DNA of 64,000 nt from positions 95,564-159,563 of the forward strand of contig NZ_AOCG01000003.1 in assembly GCF_000525795.1 (NCBI RefSeq), in the 5' to 3' direction. Every line of letters begins with the position of its first letter. Position 1 is the first letter of the stretch. Under the pieces are notes generated by a model. That model saw only the letters and a list, made by a program, of their open reading frames with translations. It searched no databases and was not told the origin of the DNA. Origin of the DNA: Listeria aquatica FSL S10-1188. Its GTDB lineage: Bacteria; Bacillota; Bacilli; Lactobacillales; Listeriaceae. Shown here piece after piece: positions 8,107-19,323 of the stretch. The position numbers and the translations under genes were made by a program.

Positions 8107-8859
8107 TTATAAATTCTTTTGGAAAAACGCGGTGGTCCGATCGATACCATCAATCGACACCTTATGTTTAGCGTGTTCGTCAGTGACGAACTCCACATTC
8201 TCCGCACGATTTTCTAAAGTAAGCGTATCAACTAGTTTTTCACTATATTTAAAGGGCACAACATCATCCTTTTTGCCATGCCAGAGAAGCAGTGGCCGAT
8301 TTCCCAAACGTTCCAAATGCTTGCTTAAATCATAAGGCTCAAGTTCGGCAATTCGCGCTTCGACGTCATAAGGAAATGTCATTCCCTCTGCTTCAGCTGC
8401 TGAAACGAGCTCCCTTGCAAACGCTTCGTAATAAGCACTTCCCATCAAACTAACGGCAACTTTCACAGCATCAAAACGAGCTAAAATCCCAAGCGTTGTA
8501 ATAGCTCCCATCGAAACGCCAGCAACGCCAATTCGTTCTTCATCAACTAAGCTTTTAGCTACTAGTTCTTGACGCAAATCATTAAATTCTTCAATATTTG
8601 CTGTAACCGTATCCCAAAAATACATCGCTTGTTCGGAAGACGTAATAGTTCCCTTGCGCTCGCCGTGAAATTTTGCTTCTGGCAAAAAGACTCGGAATCC
8701 TCGTTCCGCTAAAAAATATCCGTAATGGAGATAAAGTTCCTTTTCTGATTGAAATCCGTGATAAAAAAAGACCGTCGGCAATTTTTCTCCTTGTAAATCG
8801 TGCCTCACAACATGAAGTAGTGGAATATTTTTGACTTGCTCATTCGTTACTTGAATCAC
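8107..8859 (-). CDS. yitV: Alpha/beta hydrolase, YitV-type esterase
   Basis: This is a 250-residue serine hydrolase. The oxyanion region is FFYHGFQSEKE, the nucleophile elbow is GVSMGA (Ser near residue 110), the Asp is in WHGKKDDVVP and the catalytic His is in the EHAKHKV segment. Length and order of motifs match B. subtilis YitV. A longer frame runs to 8925. I prefer the GTG at 8859 because GAGG lies 9 bases upstream and the N-terminus (MIQVTNEQ) then aligns with YitV. The substrate is unknown. Confidence 0.82.
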   Translation of the reverse strand: MIQVTNEQVKNIPLLHVVRHDLQGEKLPTVFFYHGFQSEKELYLHYGYFLAERGFRVFLPEAKFHGERKGTITSSEQAMYFWDTVTANIEEFNDLRQELVAKSLVDEERIGVAGVSMGAITTLGILARFDAVKVAVSLMGSAYYEAFARELVSAAEAEGMTFPYDVEARIAELEPYDLSKHLERLGNRPLLLWHGKKDDVVPFKYSEKLVDTLTLENRAENVEFVTDEHAKHKVSIDGIDRTTAFFQKNL

Positions 8860-9012
8860 TCTTACAGCCTCATTTCTATACATTTTTGCGAATTCACTGT
8901 AAAACCTCGCCCATTTACAAAGCACCTTTTACAGTCTATCATAGAGATACCTCCATTTTAGCACGAAGAAACAAAGCGTCGCTAATAAATGAATTCATAA
9001 ATAAAGGAGTCA

Positions 9013-9822
9013 ATGATGGATAAAAAATTAATTGTATTGGACCTTGATGGAACAACTTTAAAAGAAGATCAGACCATTTCAGCGCGTACTAAAAGCGCTT
9101 TAACCAGAGCACGTGAAAAAGGGCACGAGGTGATGATTGCAACCGGACGACCGTTTCGTCTAAGTAGCCAGTATTATCGCGAATTAGACTTAAAATCACC
9201 CATTGTTAATTTCAACGGAGCTATTTTGCATCATCCACTTGATGCTTCGTATACAGGAAGCTATCACCAAGCTATCGACCTTGCTATAGTCCACGAACTG
9301 CTTGATTATACAAAACAATTCCCACTTTCAAACATAGCCGCAGAAGTGGAAGATAGCGTTTTTCTAGCTCGTGGCGACGACAGCGTACCCGAAAATTTTA
9401 AAACAGGAACCGGCGAGGTTTTCATTGGTAATTTAAGAACCCAAATTACGGCGAACCCTACATCCGTGCTTTTCTTTGGACAAACTGAACAGCTAAACAC
9501 AATCAGCCGCCATCTGGACGATGCTTTATCGCATGTTATTTCCTATCACACATGGGGAGCTAGCTGGCCAGCAGTAGAAGTAGTAAAGCACGGTGTCCAT
9601 AAGGCGATCGGCGTTGATAAAGCCGCTAAAACACTCGGTTTTGAAACTAAAAATGTGATTGCTTTTGGCGATGAAGCAAACGATCTTGAAATGCTAGACT
9701 ATGCCGGTGTTGGGGTCGCAATGGGAAATGCTGTAGACGCGGCCAAAAACGCAGCCAATACCGTGACAAAATCCAATGAAGAAGATGGAATTGCTATTTA
9801 TCTAGAAGAAAACTTATTATAA
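9013..9822 (+). CDS. yitU: Cof-type HAD phosphatase (YitU type)
   Basis: This is a 269-residue HAD hydrolase of the Cof (IIB) subfamily. Motif I is LDLDGTTLKED, motif II is ATGRP and the motif IV region is FGDEANDLEMLDYAGVGVAMG. The large cap domain lies between motifs II and III. Such enzymes dephosphorylate sugar phosphates, and some act on FMN precursors. It is divergent from yitV and has ribosome site AAAGGAG. Either of two adjacent ATG codons could start the protein. Confidence 0.87.
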   Translation: MMDKKLIVLDLDGTTLKEDQTISARTKSALTRAREKGHEVMIATGRPFRLSSQYYRELDLKSPIVNFNGAILHHPLDASYTGSYHQAIDLAIVHELLDYTKQFPLSNIAAEVEDSVFLARGDDSVPENFKTGTGEVFIGNLRTQITANPTSVLFFGQTEQLNTISRHLDDALSHVISYHTWGASWPAVEVVKHGVHKAIGVDKAAKTLGFETKNVIAFGDEANDLEMLDYAGVGVAMGNAVDAAKNAANTVTKSNEEDGIAIYLEENLL

Positions 9823-9823
9823 A

Positions 9824-9861
9824 AAAAACTGTTGGAGCGTTATAGAGCTCCAACAGTTTTT
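9824..9861. terminator. Bidirectional terminator between yitU and yisL
   Basis: AAAAACTGTTGGAGC pairs with its exact complement around an 8-base loop, with A and T tracts at both ends. The yisL stop codon overlaps its edge. Confidence 0.88.
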
Positions 9862-10219
9862 AAAATAGCGGTGATCCGCCTGATAAATAAAAGCCAAGCG
9901 AAATTGTGATAATCACAGCGACCACAAACAAGACTAAGAAAAGTCCAGTTGGTCGTTTTTTCTTTCGAAAACTAAGTAGCATTTCGATTACCCCAATTGT
10001 TATAACACCCATCAAAATCTTGAAGATGGAAACAAGCCAGCTTGTTTCCAAGCTATACTGAATCATCATGATTCCACTCAAAATCAGCACGATATAAAAT
10101 ACTCGGTCAATCATCGCAAAAATTGTAAAACTCTTCTCGGATTTTGGATAGCAGATCCAAGCAGCAATCGTCAAAATAATGATGGCAACCCAAGAAATCA
10201 AATGAAGATATTCCCACAT
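9860..10219 (-). CDS. yisL: UPF0344 membrane protein YisL
   Basis: This is a 119-residue protein with four membrane segments (about residues 7-22, 32-52, 62-82 and 92-115) and a basic loop RKKKRPTG between the third and fourth. Size and pattern match B. subtilis YisL. The role is unknown. In Listeria this gene lies near addAB, as here. Confidence 0.82.
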   Translation of the reverse strand: MWEYLHLISWVAIIILTIAAWICYPKSEKSFTIFAMIDRVFYIVLILSGIMMIQYSLETSWLVSIFKILMGVITIGVIEMLLSFRKKKRPTGLFLVLFVVAVIITISLGFYLSGGSPLF

Positions 10220-10285
10220 AAATTTGTCCCTCTTTCTATCACTTTAACTTCAATAGCATTATCATATCACGTAGCGAAATGGAAC

Positions 10286-13200
10286 TCAAAGTTCAAGTAG
10301 ATCCTGGCTATCAAAGAAATATAGATATGCTCCCGTAACAGGCTTCTCAAGAATCGACTCTAACGCCTGCCGGTACAATTTTAGTTGTACCTCATAGCGT
10401 TTTTTCATCTCCATCATGGCACTTTCCCGGCTTGAATACTTCTCACGAATTCGGTCTGTTTTATAATCCACGAGTATCACATGGTCAGCATAAACGAGAA
10501 TCAAATCCACAACCCCTTGAACAAGAACTGGGCTATCAGTTTTTGCTCCTGGATTAATTTCACGAGCTGGAATTTGATAAACAAATGGGACTTCTCGTTT
10601 AATTTGGCTGGTGGGATCAAATAAAGCTTGTCCTAGTTTCGTATCAAAAAACGCCTGAATTTGTTCAACTTGAATCGCTTGTTTCTCGATTTCCGTCAGT
10701 TTCTCTTCATCAACCATCTTCGCTAAGAGCTGTATTAAACTTTCCTTTGTCGGCGGTGCATCAAGTGGAATAGCTTGCATTACAGTGTGCATCGCTGTCC
10801 CGATTTCTGTACTCGTCAGCTTTTTTTCTGCTTGCAAAAATTTAGGACGTTCAAGAGACGCTCCCTTCAAAGTTTGAACAAACCGGTCATCGCTGAAGCT
10901 ATCTTGAATTTGAAATTGCCGTTTCAGCTCCGTTACCGATTGCTTCGAATAAATCCCAGTTTCTGTTTCATGCGGGTAAACAAACTTGAGAATCTTTGCA
11001 ATTTCTGCTGTATCTTTCCCAATCGGAACCGCTTGAAAGCCCTGCACTTCCTTCATAAAATTATCGGACTCTGCTTTTTCTGTAGCAGGCATCACCATTT
11101 CTTGCGTCAAAACAGCCACCTTGAGTTTCATAGCGGTCGGAAGAGACGAAACGGTCTCTGAGCCGCTTGAAACAGTTTGCCGTAAAAAATCAGGATGTCG
11201 TACAAACGCGCATCCAACCCAGTCGAGATATGTCGAAGCACTCAAACGCGTACTTGCAGGAAGAAGCGTTTCCTCTGTATCTTTCACTGCAAGAAAGTGC
11301 GCCAATGTCTCTTCCCACTTCGGAACAGTCCCTACTAAAATGAGTTTTTCTTCCGCACGTGTTAAAGCCACATAGAGAACTCGCATTTCTTCTGCCAACA
11401 TCTCACGAGTCTTTTTTGCCTTCACAGCACGCTGCATAATTGTTGGATAAGTAATTCGCTTTTCAGTGTTCGTATAGCTCGCCGCAAAGCCAAAATCTTT
11501 ATCCAGCAACGTTTTTGCAGTAATATCGCGGCGATTAAATTTGCGATTCAGTCCTGTCAAAATGACAACTGGAAATTCCAAACCTTTACTAGCGTGAATT
11601 GTCATCATCCGAACAACATCTTCTTTTTCGCCAAGTGTTTTGGCTGTTCCTAGATCTTCACCGCGAAGCTCTAGCCGCTCAATGAAACGGATAAAGCGGA
11701 AAAGTCCACGAAAAGCTGTTTTTTCATACTGCCCAGCTCGTTCGTAAAGGGCCCGCAAATTAGCTTGTCGCGTTTTGCCACCCGACAGCCCACCTACGAA
11801 TTCATAAAACTGTGTATCTTCATAAATTTGGCTGATAAGCGCGGTCAAGCTTTCACGAATTGACAAGTCGCGCCATTTTTTCAGCATCGTCAAAAACTCG
11901 CTCAGTTTTTCTGATAGGGCATCTCCATTTTCTTGCACATATTCTTGTAACCCCGCAAAGAAGTAGCCTTGTTTTTTCTGCAAACGAATTTGAGCAAGTT
12001 CTTCTTCTGTAAGTCCAAAAATAGGCGAGCGCAAAACAGATGCAAGCGGAATATCTTGGTACGGGTTATCGACAAGCTTAAGCAGTGAAATCATGATAGC
12101 CACTTCGATCGCTTCAAAATATCCGGTTTGACTGCTTACATAAAAAGGAATATCCCGTTCCCGCATAGCTTCTTCCATATCGGTTGCACTTGTCATCGAA
12201 CGCGATAAAATGACGATATCCCGATATTCAACCGGACGAAATTGTCTTGAACTTTTATCAAATATTTGAAAACGCGATTGAACGAGTTCTTCAACACGGC
12301 AAGCAATGGCGCGTGCTTCTAATTGATCTTTTTTCATTTCATCAGCTGCACTGACTTGCTCACTTTTCTCTTCCTGATCACGATCCACAATTAAGAGTTC
12401 TGTTTCCATGCCATCAGCTGCTTCATAGTTTGCTCCAAGATAAAGCTCAGCATCCGCATCATAATCAATTTCCCCCGACGTTTCGATCCATAATCTGTCT
12501 AAAAATAAAATTAGTGGCCTCTAAAACCTCTGCTCGACTGCGAAAATTTTTCGATAAGTCGATCTTCATGCCTCCATTTGCGCCTGATTTCGAATAGCGT
12601 CGATATTTCTCCATAAACAACGTTGGTTCCGCCAGCCTGAAACGGTAAATGGACTGTTTAACATCACCAACCATGAATAAATCGCCAGAAGCCTCATCTG
12701 GAATCGTCACTAACGAAATAATCATTTCTTGGACAAGGTTTGTATCTTGATATTCATCGACTAGCACTTCTTGGAATCGCTTCGTAAGTTCGCGTGCGAC
12801 GATGGATTTTGACCCATCTTGTTCCTGTAAAATGTCCAAAGCCAAGTGTTCCAGATCACTGAAATCCAGTACGCCTTTTTGCTCCTTCGCTATAAAGAAT
12901 TCAGTCGAAAATCGTTTTACAAGTTTAGCAAGTGTTTTCACATCGCCCTGCATGCTAGCAAGATCTTTCAAATATTCTTTTTCTTTACGCTTAAACAAGC
13001 TTTCAGCAATGCCTTGAACGGCCTTTTTAGCTGTATCTCGAGCTTTTTTGGCTCGCTCAATTAACGCTTGATCCAGTTCCTCTTTATTTTTAAGCGTTGC
13101 GATTCGTTTAAAAGAGACCGCTTGAAAGGCTTCTCCTAACTCATCAAACGTCGCCTGTTGCATTATCTCTTGTAAGCCTTCCACTTGTCTAAGATCATCT

Positions 13201-13982
13201 TGAAATGTTTCTAAATAGCCTGCTGGACCTCCTGGGGCTTCACTGAGATGCTTAGCAAGTTCTAGTTGATCTTTGGCTTTTTCAATTTCCGCTTGAATCG
13301 TCTCAATAATCACTGGATAGTAAGGCAAATCGCTAATTTGCTTGCCTTCTGTTTCCTGATAAAACGAAACCATCTCATCTAACCACTTAGCTGGATCAGG
13401 ATTTGCTGCTGAGAAATCATAGAGTTTCGAAATGAGATCAGCTAAATTTTGATCCGAACGATCATCTGTTACCGTGTCTGCTAAATGGAAAAATGCTTCG
13501 TTCCCTTCTTCGGCAAACTCACGCTCTAAAAACGCATCCAAAACTTCATCTCGCAAAAGCATGCTTTCCACTTGATCCATCAAGCGAAAATCAGGATCGA
13601 CTTCTGTACGATAATAGTATTTTCGAATCAAATCTAAACAAAAAGCATGCAACGTAGAAATAGTGGCCGTGTTAAGCAGTGCAATTTGTTTTTTCAAATG
13701 AAGTGAATCCGGATTCTTCTCAAGTTCCGCCTCAAGAGCTTGCCCAATCCGATGCTTCATTTCAGCCGCCGCTGCATTTGTAAAGGTAACTACTAAAAGC
13801 TCATCCACATTACAAGGAGTTGTCTCATCAAGTAAGCGGCTAATAATTCGGTTAACAAGTACAGCCGTTTTCCCAGACCCTGCTGCCGCTGCAACTAAAA
13901 TATTTTCTCCACCTGCATGGATAGCTTGCCACTGCTCATCCGTCCAAGTTGCGTTTTCTGGTTTTTCAGGAATTGGTCTCAT
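10286..13982 (-). CDS. addA: AddA, ATP-dependent helicase/nuclease subunit A (one frameshift)
   Basis: AddA is the UvrD-like helicase plus nuclease subunit of AddAB, which resects double-strand breaks to Chi for RecA. Visible motifs are Walker A (AAAAGSGKTAVLVNRI), motif II (LVDEYQDTNLVQE), later helicase motifs (MTIHASKGLEFPVV, RVLYVALTRAEEKL) and the C-terminal nuclease motif VDYKTDR. The frame breaks at the five-C run 12471-12475. Removing one base gives DRNVGEIDYDAD and a protein of about 1231 residues, the normal size. The ATG at 13982 has GGGAGG 8 bases upstream, better than the GTG at 13991. It overlaps addB by 17 bases. The break is most likely a sequencing error. Confidence 0.92.
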
Positions 13983-16900
13983 CCGTTTCACCTCCCTCTT
14001 CTTTCATTTTTTCTAGAATCGTCTTAGAATCTTCATTTTTCAAATAGCGATATTTTTCGCTTTCCGCGCCTGGGTCAAACTGGCAAACTGATTGGAAAGG
14101 ACAAAACTGGCAAGGTGTCCGGTCTTGCATATTATAAGGATTAATCGCCACTTCACCATCTAAAATTTTATTCCCAGCTTCTTGATATTTGTGACGAACA
14201 AAATGACGCATTTCATCAAATTCTGCTTTACTTGCCGTTTTTGAACGGGCGCTTAAAGAGCCATCTTTCTTAATTTCTGCTGGAATAATAAGCGAAGAAC
14301 CACCGTTTTCTAATTCTTCGTCCATGAGCGTAATCGTGACGGGGTCTCGTAAGACAAGCCCCTTCATCTTGTAGCTTTTCTTCACTTCTTTTAAGAGTTC
14401 AGCCTCATCAAGCGGCGTATCAGCTGAAATCAACTTATTGTGCATATGGAAATAGAGAACGCCTGCAGGTTCCGCTTGTTTTCCGATAAATTCAGCCGCA
14501 TTACTTACCACCACATCTAAATACGTGAGCATTTGTAGTGCAATCCCGTAATAAATCTCCGGTAGCTTTAGGTCATGTGCGCTTGATTTATAGTCGATAA
14601 TGCGAAGAAAACTCCGTCCCTCTTTTTCCGCTTCATCTACACGGTCGATTCGACCTTGTAGCAGCAGCTCGTGTCCACCTTTAAGTGGAATTTTCATCGC
14701 TGGGATTTGACTGCTCCTGCCAAAATCCACCTCTAAACCAACTGGCCGAAAAGCACTCACTTTCGCTTGTTCGTTCAAAACCACTGCCGCACGAGCAATG
14801 ATATGGAAAAGTTTATATTTAATATAAGCCATTCGCTTTGAGCTTAAGAGGATTTCATGTTGTAATTTTGGCGCTAAATAATCCATTGCTTGTTCAGAAA
14901 GCGCGAGGCATTCTTCTTCAGTTAAATTGCCCCACTCAGTCCCGCGCCTTTTAAGTTCAGCTGAAATCCATTCCATCGCACCGTGAAAAATTTCTCCCAT
15001 ATCTACTGCTTCCAGTTGATAAGTCGCCCGTTCTTCGAGTCTCAAGCCGTAACGAGCAAAATGTTGGAACTCACAACTGAAAAATTTTTCCATCCGTGAA
15101 ACACTAGCATGAATTTCTTTGCCGAATAACCCAGAAGCGGTTTCTTCTGCAAGAACGCCGGTATTGTTTTGATAGGTTAAACTGCTTAAAATCCGCCTTG
15201 CTCCCTTATCATTTTGAGTGACAAAATAATTATACACTTGCCACCAGAGCGGCATAATCGGATATCCACGTTTATACATACCAAGAACCGATGTAAGAAG
15301 TCCAAGCGTTTCTTCTCGCGTTTCAACATACGTTTTTTGTTCTTCTTCTGAAAGCAGACTTGGATCCGTTAAATAGACTTCCTCCGTAAGCTCACTAAAA
15401 ATCGCCTTTATTTTGCGAATATAGTTCGAAGGAGCAAGCAACTTTCCTTCTTCATCCGCTGCCGGATAGCTTAAATAAAGCGCATCTTTTGCAGAAGTAA
15501 AGACGCGGTACGCAATAAATTCCTCATGGAGCAGCGCACGATGATTCGATGGCTTAAGCGAAATTCCCTGTTCTTGCAAAATCGCTCGATCTTCTTCTGA
15601 TAAAATCCCTTTGTCACTTACTCGACGCGGTAAAACACCATCATTCAGACCCACAGCAAATACAACTTTTGCTTCCAGTAAACGCGCGTGTTCCATATCT
15701 GTCACTATCAACTGATCAAGCGCAGGAGGAAGGAGCGAAAATTCCAAAGCTTCTAGTCCTGTTTGAATCACTTCTAAGAAATCCTCACGTGTTAGTTCTT
15801 CTTCGCCGAGCACTTCTACAAACTCATCCAAAAGAGAAATGACCGCCTTCCAAGCTTGGCCATGTTCACGTGCAAGTTCAATAAACCCTTCTCTTTCAGC
15901 TCGTGCACGCCAAAGCTCCATCCGTTCAGCTGCCTGTACATACTCCAAATAAGCAAACAGACCTGCTGCAAACGACTTTCCTGTTGCTTTAGGCGCTACT
16001 TGTTCTTCTAAAAACAGTAATGGTTCTGTAATCAAATTCCGAACTTCATTGATACGCTCTTCCATCTTGAGCTCTGCATCCGTTTGAACGCCAATGTTTG
16101 TGGCTAACCCACGTATTTTACGATAGTGCCATTTTTCACTGGCAAGAAAACGCTGCCTATTGTAGATTCCGTTTTCTAAGAGATAATTCTCAAATTGATC
16201 CACTTTGAAACGAAGAGCTTCTTGATTTTCTTCGGGCGGAAAAAGCATTTCCGTTCGCACAGCTTGAAAAAGCGGTTCGTATTGCCAATTTTGCGAAATA
16301 GCTTCCAAACTTGATCGAATAAATTCGATAAGAGGATGCCTTGCCATGCCACGTTTTTTATCCCAAAAATAAGGAATAGCATCTCGCGTCATTACAGAAT
16401 GCACAATTTCTTCATAATCCGCCATATTGCGAATTAAAATAGCCATGTCAGAATAGCGATATCCGTTTGTTCGAACGAGTTTAGCCACTTCACGAGCCAC
16501 GCCTTCAATCTCAGAACGGCGATTATTAGCTTGATGTAAGTTTACACCATCTGGAGACCCTTCAAATGTCTCAAACGTATTTCCACTCCACGCTTTTTCT
16601 AAACGAAGCAATCCTTCCTTAGCAGAACGCTTAAAGCCAGTCAGGAAAATGGCCGGTTCGATGCCAATGCCTGCCACTTCGGCAATTTGAGAAACAGTAT
16701 GGTAGGATTCCGAATTAAAATCAAACATACTAAATAAGTTATCTCCCCCACTTAGTGAAGCCTGATCTAGTGATAAGGCGATTTTCACATGATTAGCCTG
16801 TTTAAGTAGTGCCTCAACCACTGAAAGTTCTTGTTTTGAAAAGCTATCAAAACCATCTAAGTAGATAGAAGCATTTTGAATATACGAGCTATAAGGCATT

Positions 16901-17449
16901 TTATCAATTAAGAGCTTGAGATAATCTTCGCTTTCTAAAAATTTCCCGTATAGCTTTTCTTGATATTTTTCGAACAGCAAAGAAACATCCAACATTTTTT
17001 CTTTCGTTGTTGGATTTTCAATTTCCGTTTTAAAAGCCTCTTGTTCAACTTCATATTGTTTAAATTCCTTGAACAGTTCCGTCAATTCTTTATAAAAACC
17101 GTGTTTTTTAGCCGATTTATGGAAGACATGCAACTTGTCTGCTTCTTCTTTCACAACTTCGCGGAGCAGCATCTCTGTGCCTGTTCTTGTTAGAAAAGTT
17201 CTCCCAAGGCCGCCTGTTTCAGATAAAACTCGCCAAGCAACTCGATTAAAACTATAAACTTGGATGTTCATAAAACCTTTAGCTTTTGTTTCGTTAAAAA
17301 GAAAGCGTTCCATTTGGTACGTCATTTGATCAGGCACAATTAAAATCTGTTGCTCATTCGGATGTTGTTCTCCATTTTTTTTTCATTTCTTGAATAAGCT
17401 TGGTTGTCTTTCCCGACCCTGCTTTGCCGAGTATAAATTGAAGCGTCAT
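13966..17449 (-). CDS. addB: AddB, ATP-dependent nuclease subunit B (one frameshift)
   Basis: AddB partners AddA and carries the Chi-recognition and second nuclease functions. The start MTLQFILGKAGSGKTTKL at 17449 contains Walker A but is separated from the main frame by a nine-T run (17375-17383) with one base too many. The restored protein is about 1160 residues. The nuclease motif is IIDYKSSAHD. Four iron-sulfur cysteines are visible: one in FSCEFQHF and three in PCQFCPFQSVCQF near the C-terminus. The order addB-addA is as in other Firmicutes. Confidence 0.92.
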
Positions 17450-17540
17450 CTCATCACCACCGAACATATGTTTTTATTTCTTATTGTAACGGATTTCCTG
17501 ACTTCCGTAAAGTTACTAAAATTGAATTTTCATGACGCAA

Positions 17541-17574
17541 AAAAACTAAGATAGCCTACACTATCTTAGTTTTT
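17541..17574. terminator. Bidirectional terminator
   Basis: AAAAACTAAGATAG and its exact complement flank a 6-base loop, with A/T tracts on both sides. It sits just downstream (minus) of the IDEAL-domain gene. Confidence 0.85.
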
Positions 17575-17582
17575 CACAAAAC

Positions 17583-17819
17583 TCATTTAAATTCCAGCAT
17601 TTCCTTCTTTAATTTTAGCAATTTATTAGTAAGCTCTCCAAAACGTTCTGCATCTCCGTCATCAAGCGCCTGATCTATTTCAAGTCTTAGCTGTTCTTCT
17701 TTCCGTTTTTCTAGGAGCATTGTCATGTAGCATTCAATAAAAACGTTTGTCAGTTCTTTCTCGCCCTTTAATAGACCGACTTGATTCATTAATGAATTTG
17801 AAAAATCACGCATTTCCAC
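17583..17819 (-). CDS. IDEAL-domain protein
   Basis: This is a 78-residue acidic/basic helical protein. The C-terminal half, LRLEIDQALDDGDAERFGEL, matches the IDEAL domain of Bacillaceae small proteins such as YpiB, which gets its name from the consensus I-D-E-A-L. The GTG start has GGAG 9 bases upstream. It lies between addB and comK, the same neighbourhood I recall in L. monocytogenes. The function of isolated IDEAL proteins is unclear; ComK contains the same kind of helix, so a regulatory protein contact is possible. Confidence 0.75.
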   Translation of the reverse strand: MEMRDFSNSLMNQVGLLKGEKELTNVFIECYMTMLLEKRKEEQLRLEIDQALDDGDAERFGELTNKLLKLKKEMLEFK

Positions 17820-17928
17820 GACTAATCACTCCTTTTCGGGATTTTCATGGCCAAGTTCGCTTGAAAAATGCTTAAATCGGCTTCAAAAATCATCAAAAGC
17901 TTCAAAAATTCAACTTTTCTAAATTCTA

Positions 17929-18020
17929 CTGACGCAAGAAAACTTGTATGCTATAATAGCCAACAAATAACTAGCTGACATAAACAGATGGCTAGAAGTT
18001 TCTTATTCCAAACTTCTTTT
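17929..18020 (+). promoter_or_regulatory. comK promoter and structured leader
   Basis: CTGACG (17929-17934), 17 bases and TGCTATAAT (extended -10, TATAAT at 17952-17957) form the promoter. The roughly 100-base leader holds two hairpins: CTAGC/GCTAG (17971-17994) and AGAAGTTT/AAACTTCT (17994-18017) followed by TTTT. The second looks like a weak attenuator. A ComK-type AT box (AAAA-N5-TTTT) is only approximately present near 17905-17919. Confidence 0.5.
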
Positions 18021-18059
18021 CATAAATATTAAAGACAATCTTAGAAGGAGATGCTTGAA

Positions 18060-18659
18060 ATGAAGAAAATGCAAGATCAGCAAATTTACGAGGTGAATCC
18101 TCATACGATGATTATTTTGCCCTATAAAGCAGGTGGGTCGCTTTACTCAGAGGTAATGGAACTTGGTTCTCACTCTATATCAAAGTTTACCCCCTTTGAA
18201 TTAATTAAAACTAGTTGCAAATATTTTGGTGCCAATTATGACGGACGCAAAGAAGGGACAAAGCACCTGATAGGAATTACTCACAAGCCACCTATCATTA
18301 TTGACCCCATTTCGTTTACGTATGCTTTTCCAACTACTTCACCGCAAAACCCCCACTGCGTCTGGATATTCCCACAACATATTAAAGATTACCACGCTGC
18401 CGATAATAACCAAACTTTCATTCGCTTTGCTAATTTAGAAACGATCGTTTTAGATATTTCGATTTCTTCCTTTAATAATCAAATTGCTCGCACTTCTATG
18501 TTACACATGAAATTTTCTCAAAAAATGCGAAAGATCGAAAATCAAATTCCTCAAAACTCTATGTTTTTTCCGCCTTCCAACTATGTAGCAGAAAGTTTCT
18601 TTGGATACAGGTCTGCACTACCAAATAATACCCAACCAACCGATCACTCTGAAAAATAG
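18060..18659 (+). CDS. comK: ComK competence transcription factor, uninterrupted
   Basis: This is a 199-residue protein matching ComK. Diagnostic segments are SCKYFGANYDGRKEGT, ITHKPPIIIDP, FAFPTTSPQNPHC-like WI, and FNNQIARTSMLHMKF in the DNA-binding half. ComK activates competence (com) genes by binding paired AT boxes. The ATG at 18060 is 8 bases after AGAAGGAG; an earlier ATG at 18051 touches the ribosome site. In many L. monocytogenes strains comK is the attachment site of an A118-type prophage. Here the gene is whole and no phage gene is present. Confidence 0.92.
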   Translation: MKKMQDQQIYEVNPHTMIILPYKAGGSLYSEVMELGSHSISKFTPFELIKTSCKYFGANYDGRKEGTKHLIGITHKPPIIIDPISFTYAFPTTSPQNPHCVWIFPQHIKDYHAADNNQTFIRFANLETIVLDISISSFNNQIARTSMLHMKFSQKMRKIENQIPQNSMFFPPSNYVAESFFGYRSALPNNTQPTDHSEK

Positions 18660-18661
18660 AA

Positions 18662-18697
18662 AAATGAGTTTTCCTAAGATACTAGGAAAACTCATTT
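18662..18697. terminator. Bidirectional terminator between comK and the XRE regulator
   Basis: AAATGAGTTTTCCTA pairs with its complement around 6 bases, with A/T tracts at both ends. Confidence 0.85.
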
Positions 18698-19051
18698 GCT
18701 TTGTTTTAAAATCACATCTGAAATTTCTTTTATTAATTTTAAATCTTTTTCTGAAAAGGAATATGGCAATTCGAGATACCACTTTTCAAGCTCTGGATTG
18801 CCGATAAGCGGAAAGGCATTAACTGAGTTTTTTTCCCGCAGTGCAGCCACGTCATCAAGTAAAAAATCTGTTGTCGTGCCGAGCGTTTCAGCTAAAAGAG
18901 CCAACATGAAAATAGGTGGTTTATGTGTCCCATTTTCATACTTGCTAATTGTGGACGGCGTTACGCCAATTTTTTTCGCTAATTCTTTTTGAGTTAACCG
19001 ATTTTTCTTACGCAAATTTATTAATTTTTCGCCGAAATTCAAAACGCTCAC
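18692..19051 (-). CDS. XRE-family helix-turn-helix regulator
   Basis: This is a 119-residue protein. Residues 6-62 form an XRE/Cro helix-turn-helix (LRKKNRLTQKELAKKIGVTP, STISKYENG), and a charged C-terminal half is probably for dimerisation. It is divergent from a plus-strand unit that begins with a 29-residue ORF. This suggests control of that unit and of itself. No ligand is evident. Confidence 0.88.
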   Translation of the reverse strand: MSVLNFGEKLINLRKKNRLTQKELAKKIGVTPSTISKYENGTHKPPIFMLALLAETLGTTTDFLLDDVAALREKNSVNAFPLIGNPELEKWYLELPYSFSEKDLKLIKEISDVILKQSK

Positions 19052-19123
19052 CTCTCCTCCTTTCTATTATAGCAATCCTTTGCGTAGATTTCGACTCCGC
19101 ATTTCTAATTTTTTAAAATTTAC

Positions 19124-19152
19124 TTTACAAATTTTAAAAAAAAGGCTTATAT
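19124..19152 (+). promoter_or_regulatory. Promoter upstream of the 29-residue ORF
   Basis: TTTACA (19124-19129), 17 bases and TTATAT (19147-19152) lie between the XRE gene and the small ORF. Confidence 0.5.
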
Positions 19153-19183
19153 TAACTTTATCAAACGGGAGGTGACGAGCTTT

Positions 19184-19273
19184 ATGACAGCTCTTACTAA
19201 AACGTTCCAGGCAAAGCCTTTTTTAGCGGCGATACTTTGTTTGGAATGGTTAATGTCTAAAATCGCCAAGTAA
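19184..19273 (+). CDS. Possible 29-residue hydrophobic peptide
   Basis: An ATG with a strong ribosome site (GGGAGGTGAC, about 8 bases away) opens a 29-codon frame. It begins MTALTKTFQAKPFLAAILC and ends in SKIAK. The middle (PFLAAILCLEWLM) is hydrophobic with lysines on each side, so the peptide could insert in a membrane. It lies between a divergent XRE regulator and a CD3324-type gene. It could be a leader peptide, a small toxin or a signalling peptide. No homologue was recognised. Confidence 0.45.
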   Translation: MTALTKTFQAKPFLAAILCLEWLMSKIAK

Positions 19274-19323
19274 AATGGTTTTGCCGATTTATTATTTGAT
19301 TAAATAATAAAGGAGCGAGCCAA

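Noticed and set aside
10286..13982. addA as two separate genes or a pseudogene
   Set aside because: A single extra base in a C run splits it and the restored protein has all motifs and normal length.
18060..18659. Prophage attachment or remnant in comK
   Set aside because: The reading frame is continuous and no phage genes are nearby.
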